5,919 nucleotides of DNA, from the NCBI GenBank assembly GCA_023251415.1, contig JAHEYX010000205.1, forward strand, positions 1 to 5,919, in the 5' to 3' direction. A model generated the notes under the pieces. It did no database searches. It was not told the DNA's origin and saw only the letters and a program-made list of their open reading frames with translations. Below, one piece after another: positions 1-5,400 of the stretch; the first letter of the stretch is position 1; the number at the start of each line of letters is the position of its first letter. This stretch comes from Chitinophagales bacterium (GTDB lineage Bacteria; Bacteroidota; Bacteroidia; Chitinophagales; CAIODY01). Both the position numbers and the translations under genes were made by a program.

Positions 1-337
1 AAAATAAATGACCTTGTTTAAACAAATATAAACGAACACCTTTTTTTATACAGTACTATTTCTCCTATTGAAGTTAACATGTTATGAACAATTGTTAAAA
101 CCGTTATCGAATAGTATAAATCAAATAATGTTAATAAATAAACTGTTATGACTCAAAAAATGAAGTGGTAAAACAGATTAACATCGCTTGAAAGTCCCTG
201 TGGCAAATGCATTAGAGTTTAGTAAAATAAAATATAAAAAATATTTAAAAATCTAAAGTGTATTCTGTTTTGTTAGGGATGAAATCGAATGCAAATTAAT
301 GGGTAGCTCAAAAAGTAATGTCGCTTTTTCAAAGTAC
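1..337. other. AT-rich intergenic region without a recognisable gene
   Basis: This stretch is strongly AT-rich, with stop codons in every frame, and I see no convincing coding region, tRNA or rRNA. It holds a few short perfect palindromes: a 12-bp one at 14-25 (TTGTTTAAACAA), an 8-bp one at 76-83 and a 10-bp one at 87-96 (AACAATTGTT). An octamer, TGTTATGA, occurs directly repeated at 80-87 and 144-151. In DNA this rich in A and T these could arise by chance. The upstream neighbouring gene is outside the window, so its 3' untranslated end may lie here. Confidence 0.6.
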
Positions 338-367
338 TTGTTTTTTACTATTTCGCACTTATATTTG
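338..367 (+). promoter_or_regulatory. Bacteroidota-type promoter of the five-frame unit
   Basis: A TTG at 338-340 is followed, after exactly 19 nt, by TATATTTG at 360-367. This fits the -33/-7 consensus known for the primary sigma factor of Bacteroidota (TTG, 19-21 nt, TAnnTTTG). It is the only full match seen upstream of the first gene. Transcription would start near 372-376 and give a leader of about 170 nt before the ATG at 547. The assignment rests on consensus matching only. Confidence 0.6.
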
Positions 368-546
368 TTTTTAAAGAGCCCCCCAGGTTTCTTCGCCTTT
401 ATTGTTTATTAAATTAGAATGAAAAAGTGGAACAGTGCCTTCGATGAGGTCTGAAATGTGCTTTATAATTCATCGCGGTATTGTGCTACACGAGTTGATT
501 GCTAATAAACAATCAAGTATTATTTGATTTTAAAACCAGTACCACT
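368..546 (+). promoter_or_regulatory. Long structured 5' leader with extended hairpin (427-489) and possible 11-codon leader ORF
   Basis: Downstream of the promoter about 170 nt are transcribed before the first confident start codon. Bases 427-447 can pair with 470-489 in an imperfect hairpin of about 18 pairs. CGAUGA (442-447) pairs with UCAUCG (470-475). CAGUGCC (433-439) pairs with GGUAUUG (477-483), using two G-U pairs. GUGG (427-430) pairs with CUAC (486-489). There is one A/G mismatch and a 2x1 internal loop, and the apical loop is about 22 nt. No T-run follows the hairpin, so it is not a terminator. A tiny frame at 419-454 would encode MKKWNSAFDEV and ends inside the hairpin loop, so its translation would compete with folding. 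I recognise no known riboswitch class. Function is inferred from structure only. Confidence 0.35.
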
Positions 547-1323
547 ATGCCAATAAAAAGCACCCAATCCAAACCGGTTACTCCCAATGCTGTTCGTATT
601 TGGCGGGGATTCAAATTAAGCACACTTACTTCCGATAAGTTTTTTGACGACCTCGGAAGTGTATTCGTACCGGCTACTGTTCAAATGCAATGGCCCTCCG
701 GTCTTGATGCTTATATTCCTTCATTCCCAAGCGGTAAAGCAAAACCGGCCACAGTTCCGGATGAAACAGCCATTTTGTTTTGGGATAGTCAATTGGTTTA
801 TAATAACGGTTTCGATACTTTAGCTATTCGTACTTATTCGCTTACGCATGGGGCGGTATATGATTTTACCAATAAAGAAAGTGCTGCCAATTTCCCTAAA
901 AAATTTGCCGGTACTACGCAAGCTGGAGATAACTTCTATTTATTTGATGATGCAATTGATTGGATGCATGGAACCGTATTCCACTTAGTAGGTGCTCGTC
1001 CGGCAAAAGTAAAGCCGGCCGCCTTTATTGCTTCAATAAACAAATGGGCTATCGATTTTCAAAAGCACAATCCCGACAAAGCCAAAGGAGCAGTGTTTTG
1101 TGTAACCAACGATTACATTGTTTTTTGGGAATGTATCCCCAAAGCAAAAAAATCAGGTAAAGGAATGGCCGCACTTGCAAAATTGTGTACAGTCTATCAC
1201 AACAAAGCAGCTAAGCCAACTACCATTCCTGAAGTAAGTGTATTTGATAATTATACCGGAATGAAAATTAAACCGGGTGATAGTTTAAATATGCAATTCC
1301 CAAGAAGAAATTTATATGATTAA
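547..1323 (+). CDS. Uncharacterised 258-aa protein, possible duplicated alpha/beta module
   Basis: I do not recognise a family. The ATG at 547 is preferred over an in-frame TTG at 499. From 547 the protein opens with a Lys/Pro-rich tail (MPIKSTQSKPVTPNAVR) like the tails of two other genes in this unit, and the extra 16 residues from the TTG look like translated leader. There is no signal peptide or membrane segment, so the protein is probably cytoplasmic. Two halves look alike. Each has a strand (15-24; 142-150), a helix (about 28-45; 157-173) and a hydrophobic strand with an FW pair (ETAILFWD 73-80; NDYIVFWE 188-195). This could mean a duplicated ferredoxin-like or dimeric alpha/beta-barrel-type fold, but that is inference. 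GKAKP occurs at 63-67. It is the first gene of the unit, and the next starts 21 nt after its stop. Aromatic residues are abundant (several W, F and Y), which fits a compact globular protein. Confidence 0.8.
   Translation: MPIKSTQSKPVTPNAVRIWRGFKLSTLTSDKFFDDLGSVFVPATVQMQWPSGLDAYIPSFPSGKAKPATVPDETAILFWDSQLVYNNGFDTLAIRTYSLTHGAVYDFTNKESAANFPKKFAGTTQAGDNFYLFDDAIDWMHGTVFHLVGARPAKVKPAAFIASINKWAIDFQKHNPDKAKGAVFCVTNDYIVFWECIPKAKKSGKGMAALAKLCTVYHNKAAKPTTIPEVSVFDNYTGMKIKPGDSLNMQFPRRNLYD
733..746 (+). repeat. 14-mer GGTAAAGCAAAACC, copy 1 (encodes GKAKP)
   Basis: This is an exact 14-base match to copies at 1648-1661 and 4171-4184. It lies inside the first gene and reads GKAKP at residues 63-67, in the same reading register as the other two copies. 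Confidence 0.7.
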
Positions 1324-1344
1324 TCAATAAACCCCAATTCAATT

Positions 1345-2391
1345 ATGGCCACTAAAACAATCAAAAAGAAAGCAGTTGCTAAACCAAACGCTGTTAAACG
1401 CACAGCAACATTGTATGCTGTACAATATGGTACCACGCCCAATTCATTACACCTCAAAGAAACAACCGAAATTACTGTCGGACCTAAAGAAACATTGGCG
1501 CCTGATATTTCCGCAATGGTTTCCTATTCAATTGGCGCAGATGCTTATTTATTTACTTACAGTAATAAGTCACATCACTATGCTATTTATAAAGTTGAAG
1601 CCGGTGGTGCTGCACTTACTAAAACAGGAGATGGTGAATTGCATTACGGTAAAGCAAAACCATTAGCTTATACTATTATTACGCCATTCATACTTGGAGG
1701 TGTACAATACATCGTTGCTTATGAACCTAAGGGCGGCAAATTTGATTACTATGCGTTGGATGGAAAATCAGCAAACGGTGTAGCAGATTACAGTTATTAT
1801 GTTGGGTTAAATCCGCAATCACGGGGCTTTACCGAAATCGATACATTTAATGTGCGCTATACACAATACATGTTTGCTTATGATACTCATCTCGGTACCA
1901 TGATTATTTTCCAATTATCTGTTCCGCCAATCGGACCGAAAATATATACTACTCCGTATTTAATTGCGAATCCGAGTTGGGCTCCGGGATGGGTACGATT
2001 TGCATGTTTTCAATGGGGCGGTGAAAACTTTTTCTTAAAAACCAATATCAAAGAACACGATGTCAATATCGATCACATCTTCGATGAACCGTTAGATGGT
2101 ACTCATCCGGTTGGTGATGATTTACCGCTTTCACAAACGCTTACAACTGTAAATCCGTTCTTTCATGATTTCGCTCCTTACTTCTTAACCTTTGATGAAA
2201 AGGATGGCGCCATCACTTTCAACCGGTTCCATTCGGATGCCAAAGGTTGGACGGAACAAGCTAGTAATTTGAACAAAATCGGGAAACATACCAAGTTCAT
2301 AACGCCAATTCAACTGACTGTTCCGCTTGCAAAAAATCAACAGATGCGTAAAGGTGTTACGAATTACACCACCTATATTTTAGTTTATTAA
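1345..2391 (+). CDS. Predicted six-bladed beta-propeller protein
   Basis: No named family is recognised, but the internal pattern is clear. A short aromatic strand of the form Y-hydrophobic-hydrophobic-x-Y recurs at residues 68-72 (YLFTY), 122-126 (YIVAY), 175-179 (YMFAY), 229-233 (FFLKT, degenerate), 279-283 (YFLTF) and 344-348 (YILVY). The spacing is 50-54 residues, with 65 before the last copy. Most copies are followed by a turn rich in G, D, K or N and a second strand. The last copy ends the protein, so its partner strand would be the N-terminal TLYAVQYG segment (22-29), the usual velcro closure of propellers. The aromatic repeats resemble sugar-binding lectin propellers, but no ligand can be named. 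The first 20 residues are Lys-rich (MATKTIKKKAVAKPNAVKR) and no signal peptide is present. It sits 21 nt after the previous stop and 17 nt before the next start. In the unit it may serve as a binding or scaffold subunit (inference). Confidence 0.85.
   Translation: MATKTIKKKAVAKPNAVKRTATLYAVQYGTTPNSLHLKETTEITVGPKETLAPDISAMVSYSIGADAYLFTYSNKSHHYAIYKVEAGGAALTKTGDGELHYGKAKPLAYTIITPFILGGVQYIVAYEPKGGKFDYYALDGKSANGVADYSYYVGLNPQSRGFTEIDTFNVRYTQYMFAYDTHLGTMIIFQLSVPPIGPKIYTTPYLIANPSWAPGWVRFACFQWGGENFFLKTNIKEHDVNIDHIFDEPLDGTHPVGDDLPLSQTLTTVNPFFHDFAPYFLTFDEKDGAITFNRFHSDAKGWTEQASNLNKIGKHTKFITPIQLTVPLAKNQQMRKGVTNYTTYILVY
1648..1661 (+). repeat. 14-mer GGTAAAGCAAAACC, copy 2 (encodes GKAKP)
   Basis: An exact copy of the 14-mer at 733-746 and 4171-4184. 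It encodes GKAKP at residues 102-106 of the propeller protein, between the first and second repeats. Confidence 0.7.
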
Positions 2392-2408
2392 TCACTCAAA
2401 CAAGCAGC

Positions 2409-3566
2409 ATGAAATCAACAGTAAATAATAACAACGATCCATTAGAAGTGAGTTTGGTATTTGAAGTAAAGAAATGCCGAACCTGTAAATTCTTTTGGCC
2501 GGAAAAAGGTCCTCAAACCTATGGACCCTATCCGACTTATGATTTTGAACAAAATTTCCCTAAAGAAAATAAGCCTACCCTTCCGCATGAATTTAGTTAC
2601 CCATGGGTAAATGGGGTAACACAAAAAGAAGGTTTTCCGGAACCAGAAGTGGTGGATGGTTGCCGTAAAGCACCCATCATGACCATTGGTATTAATCCGA
2701 ACTTAACAGCCTTCTTGCCTGGTCCAACAGGAGCTTCTTGGGTGTATCCGGTTTTTAACGATACTAAAAATACCAATGCTTATACTAAATATGCCTGGTA
2801 TTATCGTTACCGTAGTGTATATCAAGAACACTTGGATACTAAGTTTATTCAATCGCAATTGCTCAAACAAGGTCAGGTGAAAGCTAGTGCTGATGGAGAA
2901 ATTGTAGCAGCAAACGCTCCCAGCGAAGCACCACTAATTGATTTGAAAACTAAATCCACTTCCGGTAAAACGCAAGATCATCCGTTAAAATGGAAGCCCG
3001 GAACCCCACGTTATGTGGTATTGCAAGATACGCACGGTAGTGGTGCACATTTTAAAAAAGGTGAATTGTTAGCAGCGAAATTGAATGTTGCGGCAGGTAA
3101 AAAAGTTAATATCGATCGTGAAATAATTGGATACTATGAGCAATTTGTTCCGGTATTAAACGACTTCAATAAGTATTTGCAAAGTAAAGGACATAAAGCA
3201 GCAAACTTACAAATTGGAGAAGACGTTTGTCAATTAGATATGGTCGCTTGTGCTTCACCACACTGGGGACCTCCGTTTTTAGGTGGCACAACAAAAAGCG
3301 AAAACACCATCGTGCACAATTGTGTGAGCAACAATGCATGGGCGGTTAAACAATTAATACAAACTAATCCGGCTGTATTGTATATAGTTGGTGAAGCCAG
3401 TTATGATATGTTCTATAAAGCTTTTCACAAATGGATAAAATCAAAAAAACCTTTTCCAAAAAATCCGGTAGATGGCGCCTTCACCTTATTGCGATTAACC
3501 ACTGATGCTAAAAATCCATATATATCGAGTTCAGCTATAAAGAGGGGGGGCATACTTATCACATGA
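2409..3566 (+). CDS. Uracil-DNA-glycosylase-superfamily protein, N-terminal part (probably split by a frameshift)
   Basis: The 385 residues carry the order of motifs expected of the UDG superfamily, closest to Mug/TDG at motif 1 and to Fe-S family 4 elsewhere. GINPNLT (94-100) follows a hydrophobic strand and matches the GINPGL active-site motif of Mug. A strand with DMVACASPHW (277-286) sits where family 4 has its NxxKCRPP segment. A helix, then PAVLYIVGEAS (321-331), matches the conserved Pro-hydrophobic-Gly strand. Possible cluster ligands are C23 and C26 (CRTC), C281 and C305, arranged as in family-4 enzymes. Alternatively C23, C26 and C85 (GCRKAP) form a separate CxxCKFF...GCRxxP metal site. 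Residues 150-240 look like an insertion. The last UDG motif (HPS-like) is missing here, and its counterpart is at the start of the next frame, reached by a -1 shift; the final ILIT is probably out-of-frame. Such enzymes cut the base-sugar bond in DNA. Substrate cannot be predicted, and the UDG call itself is moderate. Confidence 0.75.
   Translation: MKSTVNNNNDPLEVSLVFEVKKCRTCKFFWPEKGPQTYGPYPTYDFEQNFPKENKPTLPHEFSYPWVNGVTQKEGFPEPEVVDGCRKAPIMTIGINPNLTAFLPGPTGASWVYPVFNDTKNTNAYTKYAWYYRYRSVYQEHLDTKFIQSQLLKQGQVKASADGEIVAANAPSEAPLIDLKTKSTSGKTQDHPLKWKPGTPRYVVLQDTHGSGAHFKKGELLAAKLNVAAGKKVNIDREIIGYYEQFVPVLNDFNKYLQSKGHKAANLQIGEDVCQLDMVACASPHWGPPFLGGTTKSENTIVHNCVSNNAWAVKQLIQTNPAVLYIVGEASYDMFYKAFHKWIKSKKPFPKNPVDGAFTLLRLTTDAKNPYISSSAIKRGGILIT
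3510..3514 (+). other. A5 run, alternative site of the frame change
   Basis: The -1 frame that continues into the next gene is open from 3512, just after a TAA at 3509-3511. One extra A in this five-A run would switch frames here. The -1 reading then gives IYIEFSYKEGG before the TRLVIS strand, an alternating strand-turn-strand pattern that looks more protein-like than the ISSSAIKRGG of the annotated frame. This makes a true or artefactual single-base loss here a serious alternative to slippage at the G run. Confidence 0.3.
3544..3551 (+). other. G7 tract forming a G GGG GGC slippery heptamer at the frame junction
   Basis: Seven G in a row (3544-3550) are unusual in this AT-rich unit. In the upstream frame the codons read AGG GGG GGC, so 3545-3551 is a canonical X XXY YYZ heptamer for -1 slippage. 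After slippage the reading continues GGG GGG CAT ACT TAT CAC ATG without a stop and enters the downstream frame 12 nt before its ATG. A single extra G would have the same result. I see no clear downstream stem-loop or pseudoknot and no upstream Shine-Dalgarno stimulator. Phase variation, assembly error and programmed frameshifting therefore all remain possible. Confidence 0.45.
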
Positions 3567-4072
3567 AAACGCGTTTGGTAATAAGTCCGCATTTTTCTTA
3601 TAACTCCAATTTTGTTCCGCAATTCAGATTAAGTCCAAGTGATTTAGCGGCATTCAAAAAAAAGTATGCTAAATGTTATTATTTCTTGATGCATAATACG
3701 GACATCGTATGCACCTTGCCTGAAGAAAAAGATGGTTATACGGCTTTCTCCTTAATTAAAGATCCCAAAGCTGTATTCGATCAATTACAAAAACATTATG
3801 CAGCTGCTTTAGTGGTATTGAATAAAGGCTACTATGCTGCACACACCATGTTGTATAGTGTGATGGAAGATTTATTTACGAATGGTGGATTAACTTGGAC
3901 TTCCGATAAAAATGGCGGCTATATTTCACGTAATCAGGGTGCCTGTCATTTCTGTGTCAATAAGCATTGGGAATTTCCATTGGGATGTCCTTATGGTAAG
4001 ATACATGAAACACCACCTCCGGCCGGATTCTTAGAAGCAGCCGCACAAGCATTTGTAAAAGGCGGTAATTAA
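3563..4072 (+). CDS. C-terminal part of the UDG-superfamily protein with Cys-rich tail, in the -1 frame
   Basis: The frame overlaps the preceding stop in an ATGA, so as annotated it could be made by translational coupling. Its first residues argue against an independent gene. MKTRLVISPHFSY (1-13) is a strand leading into an H-x-S motif followed by an arginine (R22), as in the HPS...R motif that completes the UDG active site. The upstream half lacks that motif. Joined by a -1 shift the protein would be about 554 aa. Residues 25-105 look like an alpha/beta extension with no assigned family. Near the end, GACHFCVNKHWEFPLGCPYG (126-145) contains C128-x2-C131-x10-C142-P, a likely metal or second Fe-S site that could take a fourth ligand elsewhere, for example C85 of the upstream part. 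C38 and C50 are further cysteines. The next gene starts 29 nt later. Alone, this piece would probably not be a functional enzyme. Confidence 0.75.
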   Translation: MKTRLVISPHFSYNSNFVPQFRLSPSDLAAFKKKYAKCYYFLMHNTDIVCTLPEEKDGYTAFSLIKDPKAVFDQLQKHYAAALVVLNKGYYAAHTMLYSVMEDLFTNGGLTWTSDKNGGYISRNQGACHFCVNKHWEFPLGCPYGKIHETPPPAGFLEAAAQAFVKGGN

Positions 4073-4101
4073 TTTTATAAACTTTAAAACCCAACAATAA
4101 A

Positions 4102-5262
4102 ATGGCAAAAAACGCTAGTTCAAAAAAAGTAATCAAAAAACCCTCGCATGATGCGTTACCGGTACGACATGGTAAAGCAAAACCCAAACAACTTTCACTA
4201 CGTTCGAAAAACGAACTGCCCCCACTACCTGTAATCGATTGGAAAAAACTGGGTGGTAAAAAACCGCAACTCCTTTCTTTAGGAACGTATAAAAATGGAA
4301 ATCCACTTCCAAAGGCTGATGTAATCATTATTACCTGGACATCGGCTGAATGGGCCGCATTCGATCATGTTTTCTGCGACAGTGCAACGCCTATGCATCA
4401 TTCATCCGGTGAAGGATGGCAAAAGAAATGGGTTCCTTACAGTCATAACTATGCTAAATTATTAACTCCTCCTGTTACCAATAATAATTTCATCAAAGGC
4501 CATTCCCCTTCTTTATACAACAAAGCATGGGGTACCTTTTGTATGGTAAAATTAGGCAATGGTAAAAAAGCCATATTGTTTAAATCCGAATTACACATCA
4601 GTACCGATGGACCAAATATCCCATTGATTACTATGATTGAAAACATGGTGAAAGATTCAAAAGCAGGATTAGTGTTAACCATTGGTACAGCCGGTGGATC
4701 ACGACCTGCAGATACCATTGGGTCAGTGAATATTACTAACGGAGGGCATTTCTTGTTAAGTGGCCAATTAAAAGAGAAACCATTTAACAATAAATCCTAC
4801 AGCAGCAAATGGAAACCAAAAACAGGCTTGTTGGCAAAAGTGCGTAAAAACCTAATTACCACTCCGGTTACTATGCCGCACTTAGAAGAGTTGGCAAAGA
4901 AAATGAAAGGCGGTTATACGTTGAAACAGTTGATTAATAAAACAATCGAACCGGGTAAAATAAAACCACTTGCTAATGTGTTGACAGAACCGGTACTTAC
5001 TACTAATAGTTTTGTAATTGGCACCACATCCGGCGAATACAAAAAGTATGCAGCTATGGAAATGGATGATGCAGCTATTGCTATGACTTGCGCCGAGTTG
5101 AAAGTTAATTTTGGCGTGGTGCGTAACATCTCTGATCCGGTTCAAAATGCGAAACTTCCTTATGAAGCGCAGAAAAATTGGGGGTCCACCATCTATTCCA
5201 ACTATGGTTTATACACCAGTTACAACGGTGCCTTATGTGCTTGGGCTATAGCATCTGCATAA
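4102..5262 (+). CDS. Nucleoside phosphorylase / MTA-SAH nucleosidase fold protein
   Basis: The core matches the PNP_UDP_1 fold, whose members cut the N-glycosidic bond of free nucleosides. A first strand with a following glutamate (ADVIIITWTSAEW, 72-84; E83) corresponds to the E12 region of MTA/SAH nucleosidase. VLTIGTAGGSRPADTIGSVN (191-210) is the signature GTAGG loop. AAMEMDDAAIA (317-327; M319, E320) matches the ribose-binding ME motif. VVRNISDPV (339-347; S344, D345) holds the catalytic aspartate. The phosphate-binding Gly/Arg residues of the hexameric phosphorylases are not obvious, so hydrolysis may be more likely than phosphorolysis (inference). At 386 aa it is well above the roughly 230 of plain nucleosidases. 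The excess is a basic tail (about 1-70, with GKAKP at 24-28), a loop at about 92-145 and an insertion at about 220-290. No signal peptide is seen. It is the last gene of the unit and is followed by a terminator. Substrate is unknown. Confidence 0.88.
   Translation: MAKNASSKKVIKKPSHDALPVRHGKAKPKQLSLRSKNELPPLPVIDWKKLGGKKPQLLSLGTYKNGNPLPKADVIIITWTSAEWAAFDHVFCDSATPMHHSSGEGWQKKWVPYSHNYAKLLTPPVTNNNFIKGHSPSLYNKAWGTFCMVKLGNGKKAILFKSELHISTDGPNIPLITMIENMVKDSKAGLVLTIGTAGGSRPADTIGSVNITNGGHFLLSGQLKEKPFNNKSYSSKWKPKTGLLAKVRKNLITTPVTMPHLEELAKKMKGGYTLKQLINKTIEPGKIKPLANVLTEPVLTTNSFVIGTTSGEYKKYAAMEMDDAAIAMTCAELKVNFGVVRNISDPVQNAKLPYEAQKNWGSTIYSNYGLYTSYNGALCAWAIASA
4171..4184 (+). repeat. 14-mer GGTAAAGCAAAACC, copy 3 (encodes GKAKP)
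   Basis: An exact copy of the 14-mer at 733-746 and 1648-1661. Here it encodes GKAKP at residues 24-28, within the basic N-terminal tail of the nucleosidase-fold protein. Confidence 0.7.
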
Positions 5263-5281
5263 TTTACTATTCCGATTAATT

Positions 5282-5317
5282 AAGAGCCCCTTCGCTACAA
5301 CGAAGGGGCTCTTTTTT
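5282..5317 (+). terminator. Strong intrinsic terminator closing the unit
   Basis: Bases 5282-5294 (AAGAGCCCCTTCG) are perfectly complementary to 5301-5313, giving a 13-bp GC-rich stem with a 6-nt loop (CTACAA). The 3' arm runs into six T (5312-5317). It lies 19 nt after the stop of the nucleosidase-fold gene and ends the transcription unit that begins at 338-367. The upstream A-run is short, so termination on the minus strand would be weaker. Confidence 0.93.
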
Positions 5318-5387
5318 GCCCCAAACTCTTAACACTGAATGAATCTTACTGATGTCGAAATTAATTAAATCAAGAATGGAAATTAAG

Positions 5388-5395
5388 TACTTTTG
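5388..5395 (+). promoter_or_regulatory. -7 promoter element of the lipoprotein gene
   Basis: TACTTTTG matches the Bacteroidota -7 consensus TAnnTTTG exactly. No TTG is found at the expected distance upstream (the stretch around 5361-5370 is TTAATTAAAT), so the -33 half is weak or absent. The element ends only 5 nt before the ATG at 5401. The transcript would therefore begin at or just before the start codon. Confidence 0.5.
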
Positions 5396-5400
5396 TTTTT

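Noticed and set aside
14..96. Cluster of short palindromes as operator sites
   Set aside because: The 8- to 12-bp perfect palindromes are roughly at the number expected by chance in DNA this AT-rich, and they lie more than 240 bp upstream of the likely promoter.
310..329. AAAAAG / CTTTTT inverted repeat as a terminator of an upstream gene
   Set aside because: Only six almost purely A-T pairs with an 8-nt loop; too weak, and expected by chance in this composition.
374..385. AGAGCCCCCC in the leader, resembling the left arm of the terminator at 5282
   Set aside because: There is no matching right arm nearby, so it cannot form a hairpin. At most it is a remnant of an old terminator.
499..546. 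TTG start giving a 274-residue version of the first protein
   Set aside because: The ATG at 547 gives a tail like those of the neighbouring genes, and the 16 extra residues read like translated AT-rich leader. A TTG start without a ribosome binding site is less likely.
960..1160. Plus-strand 66-codon frame inside the first gene
   Set aside because: A different-frame shadow of a longer frame with better protein-like composition.
3560..3570. ATGA overlap taken as proof that the two UDG-like frames are separate coupled genes
   Set aside because: The overlap is compatible with coupling, but the active-site motifs are divided between the two frames, so a split single gene explains the sequence better.
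3957..4328. Minus-strand 123-codon open frame
   Set aside because: It lies antisense across the end of one gene and the start of another, has no recognisable domain, and the plus-strand frames there carry clear family motifs.
4449..4790. Minus-strand 113-codon open frame
   Set aside because: It is antisense to the GTAGG region of the nucleosidase-fold gene and its sequence has no motif of its own.
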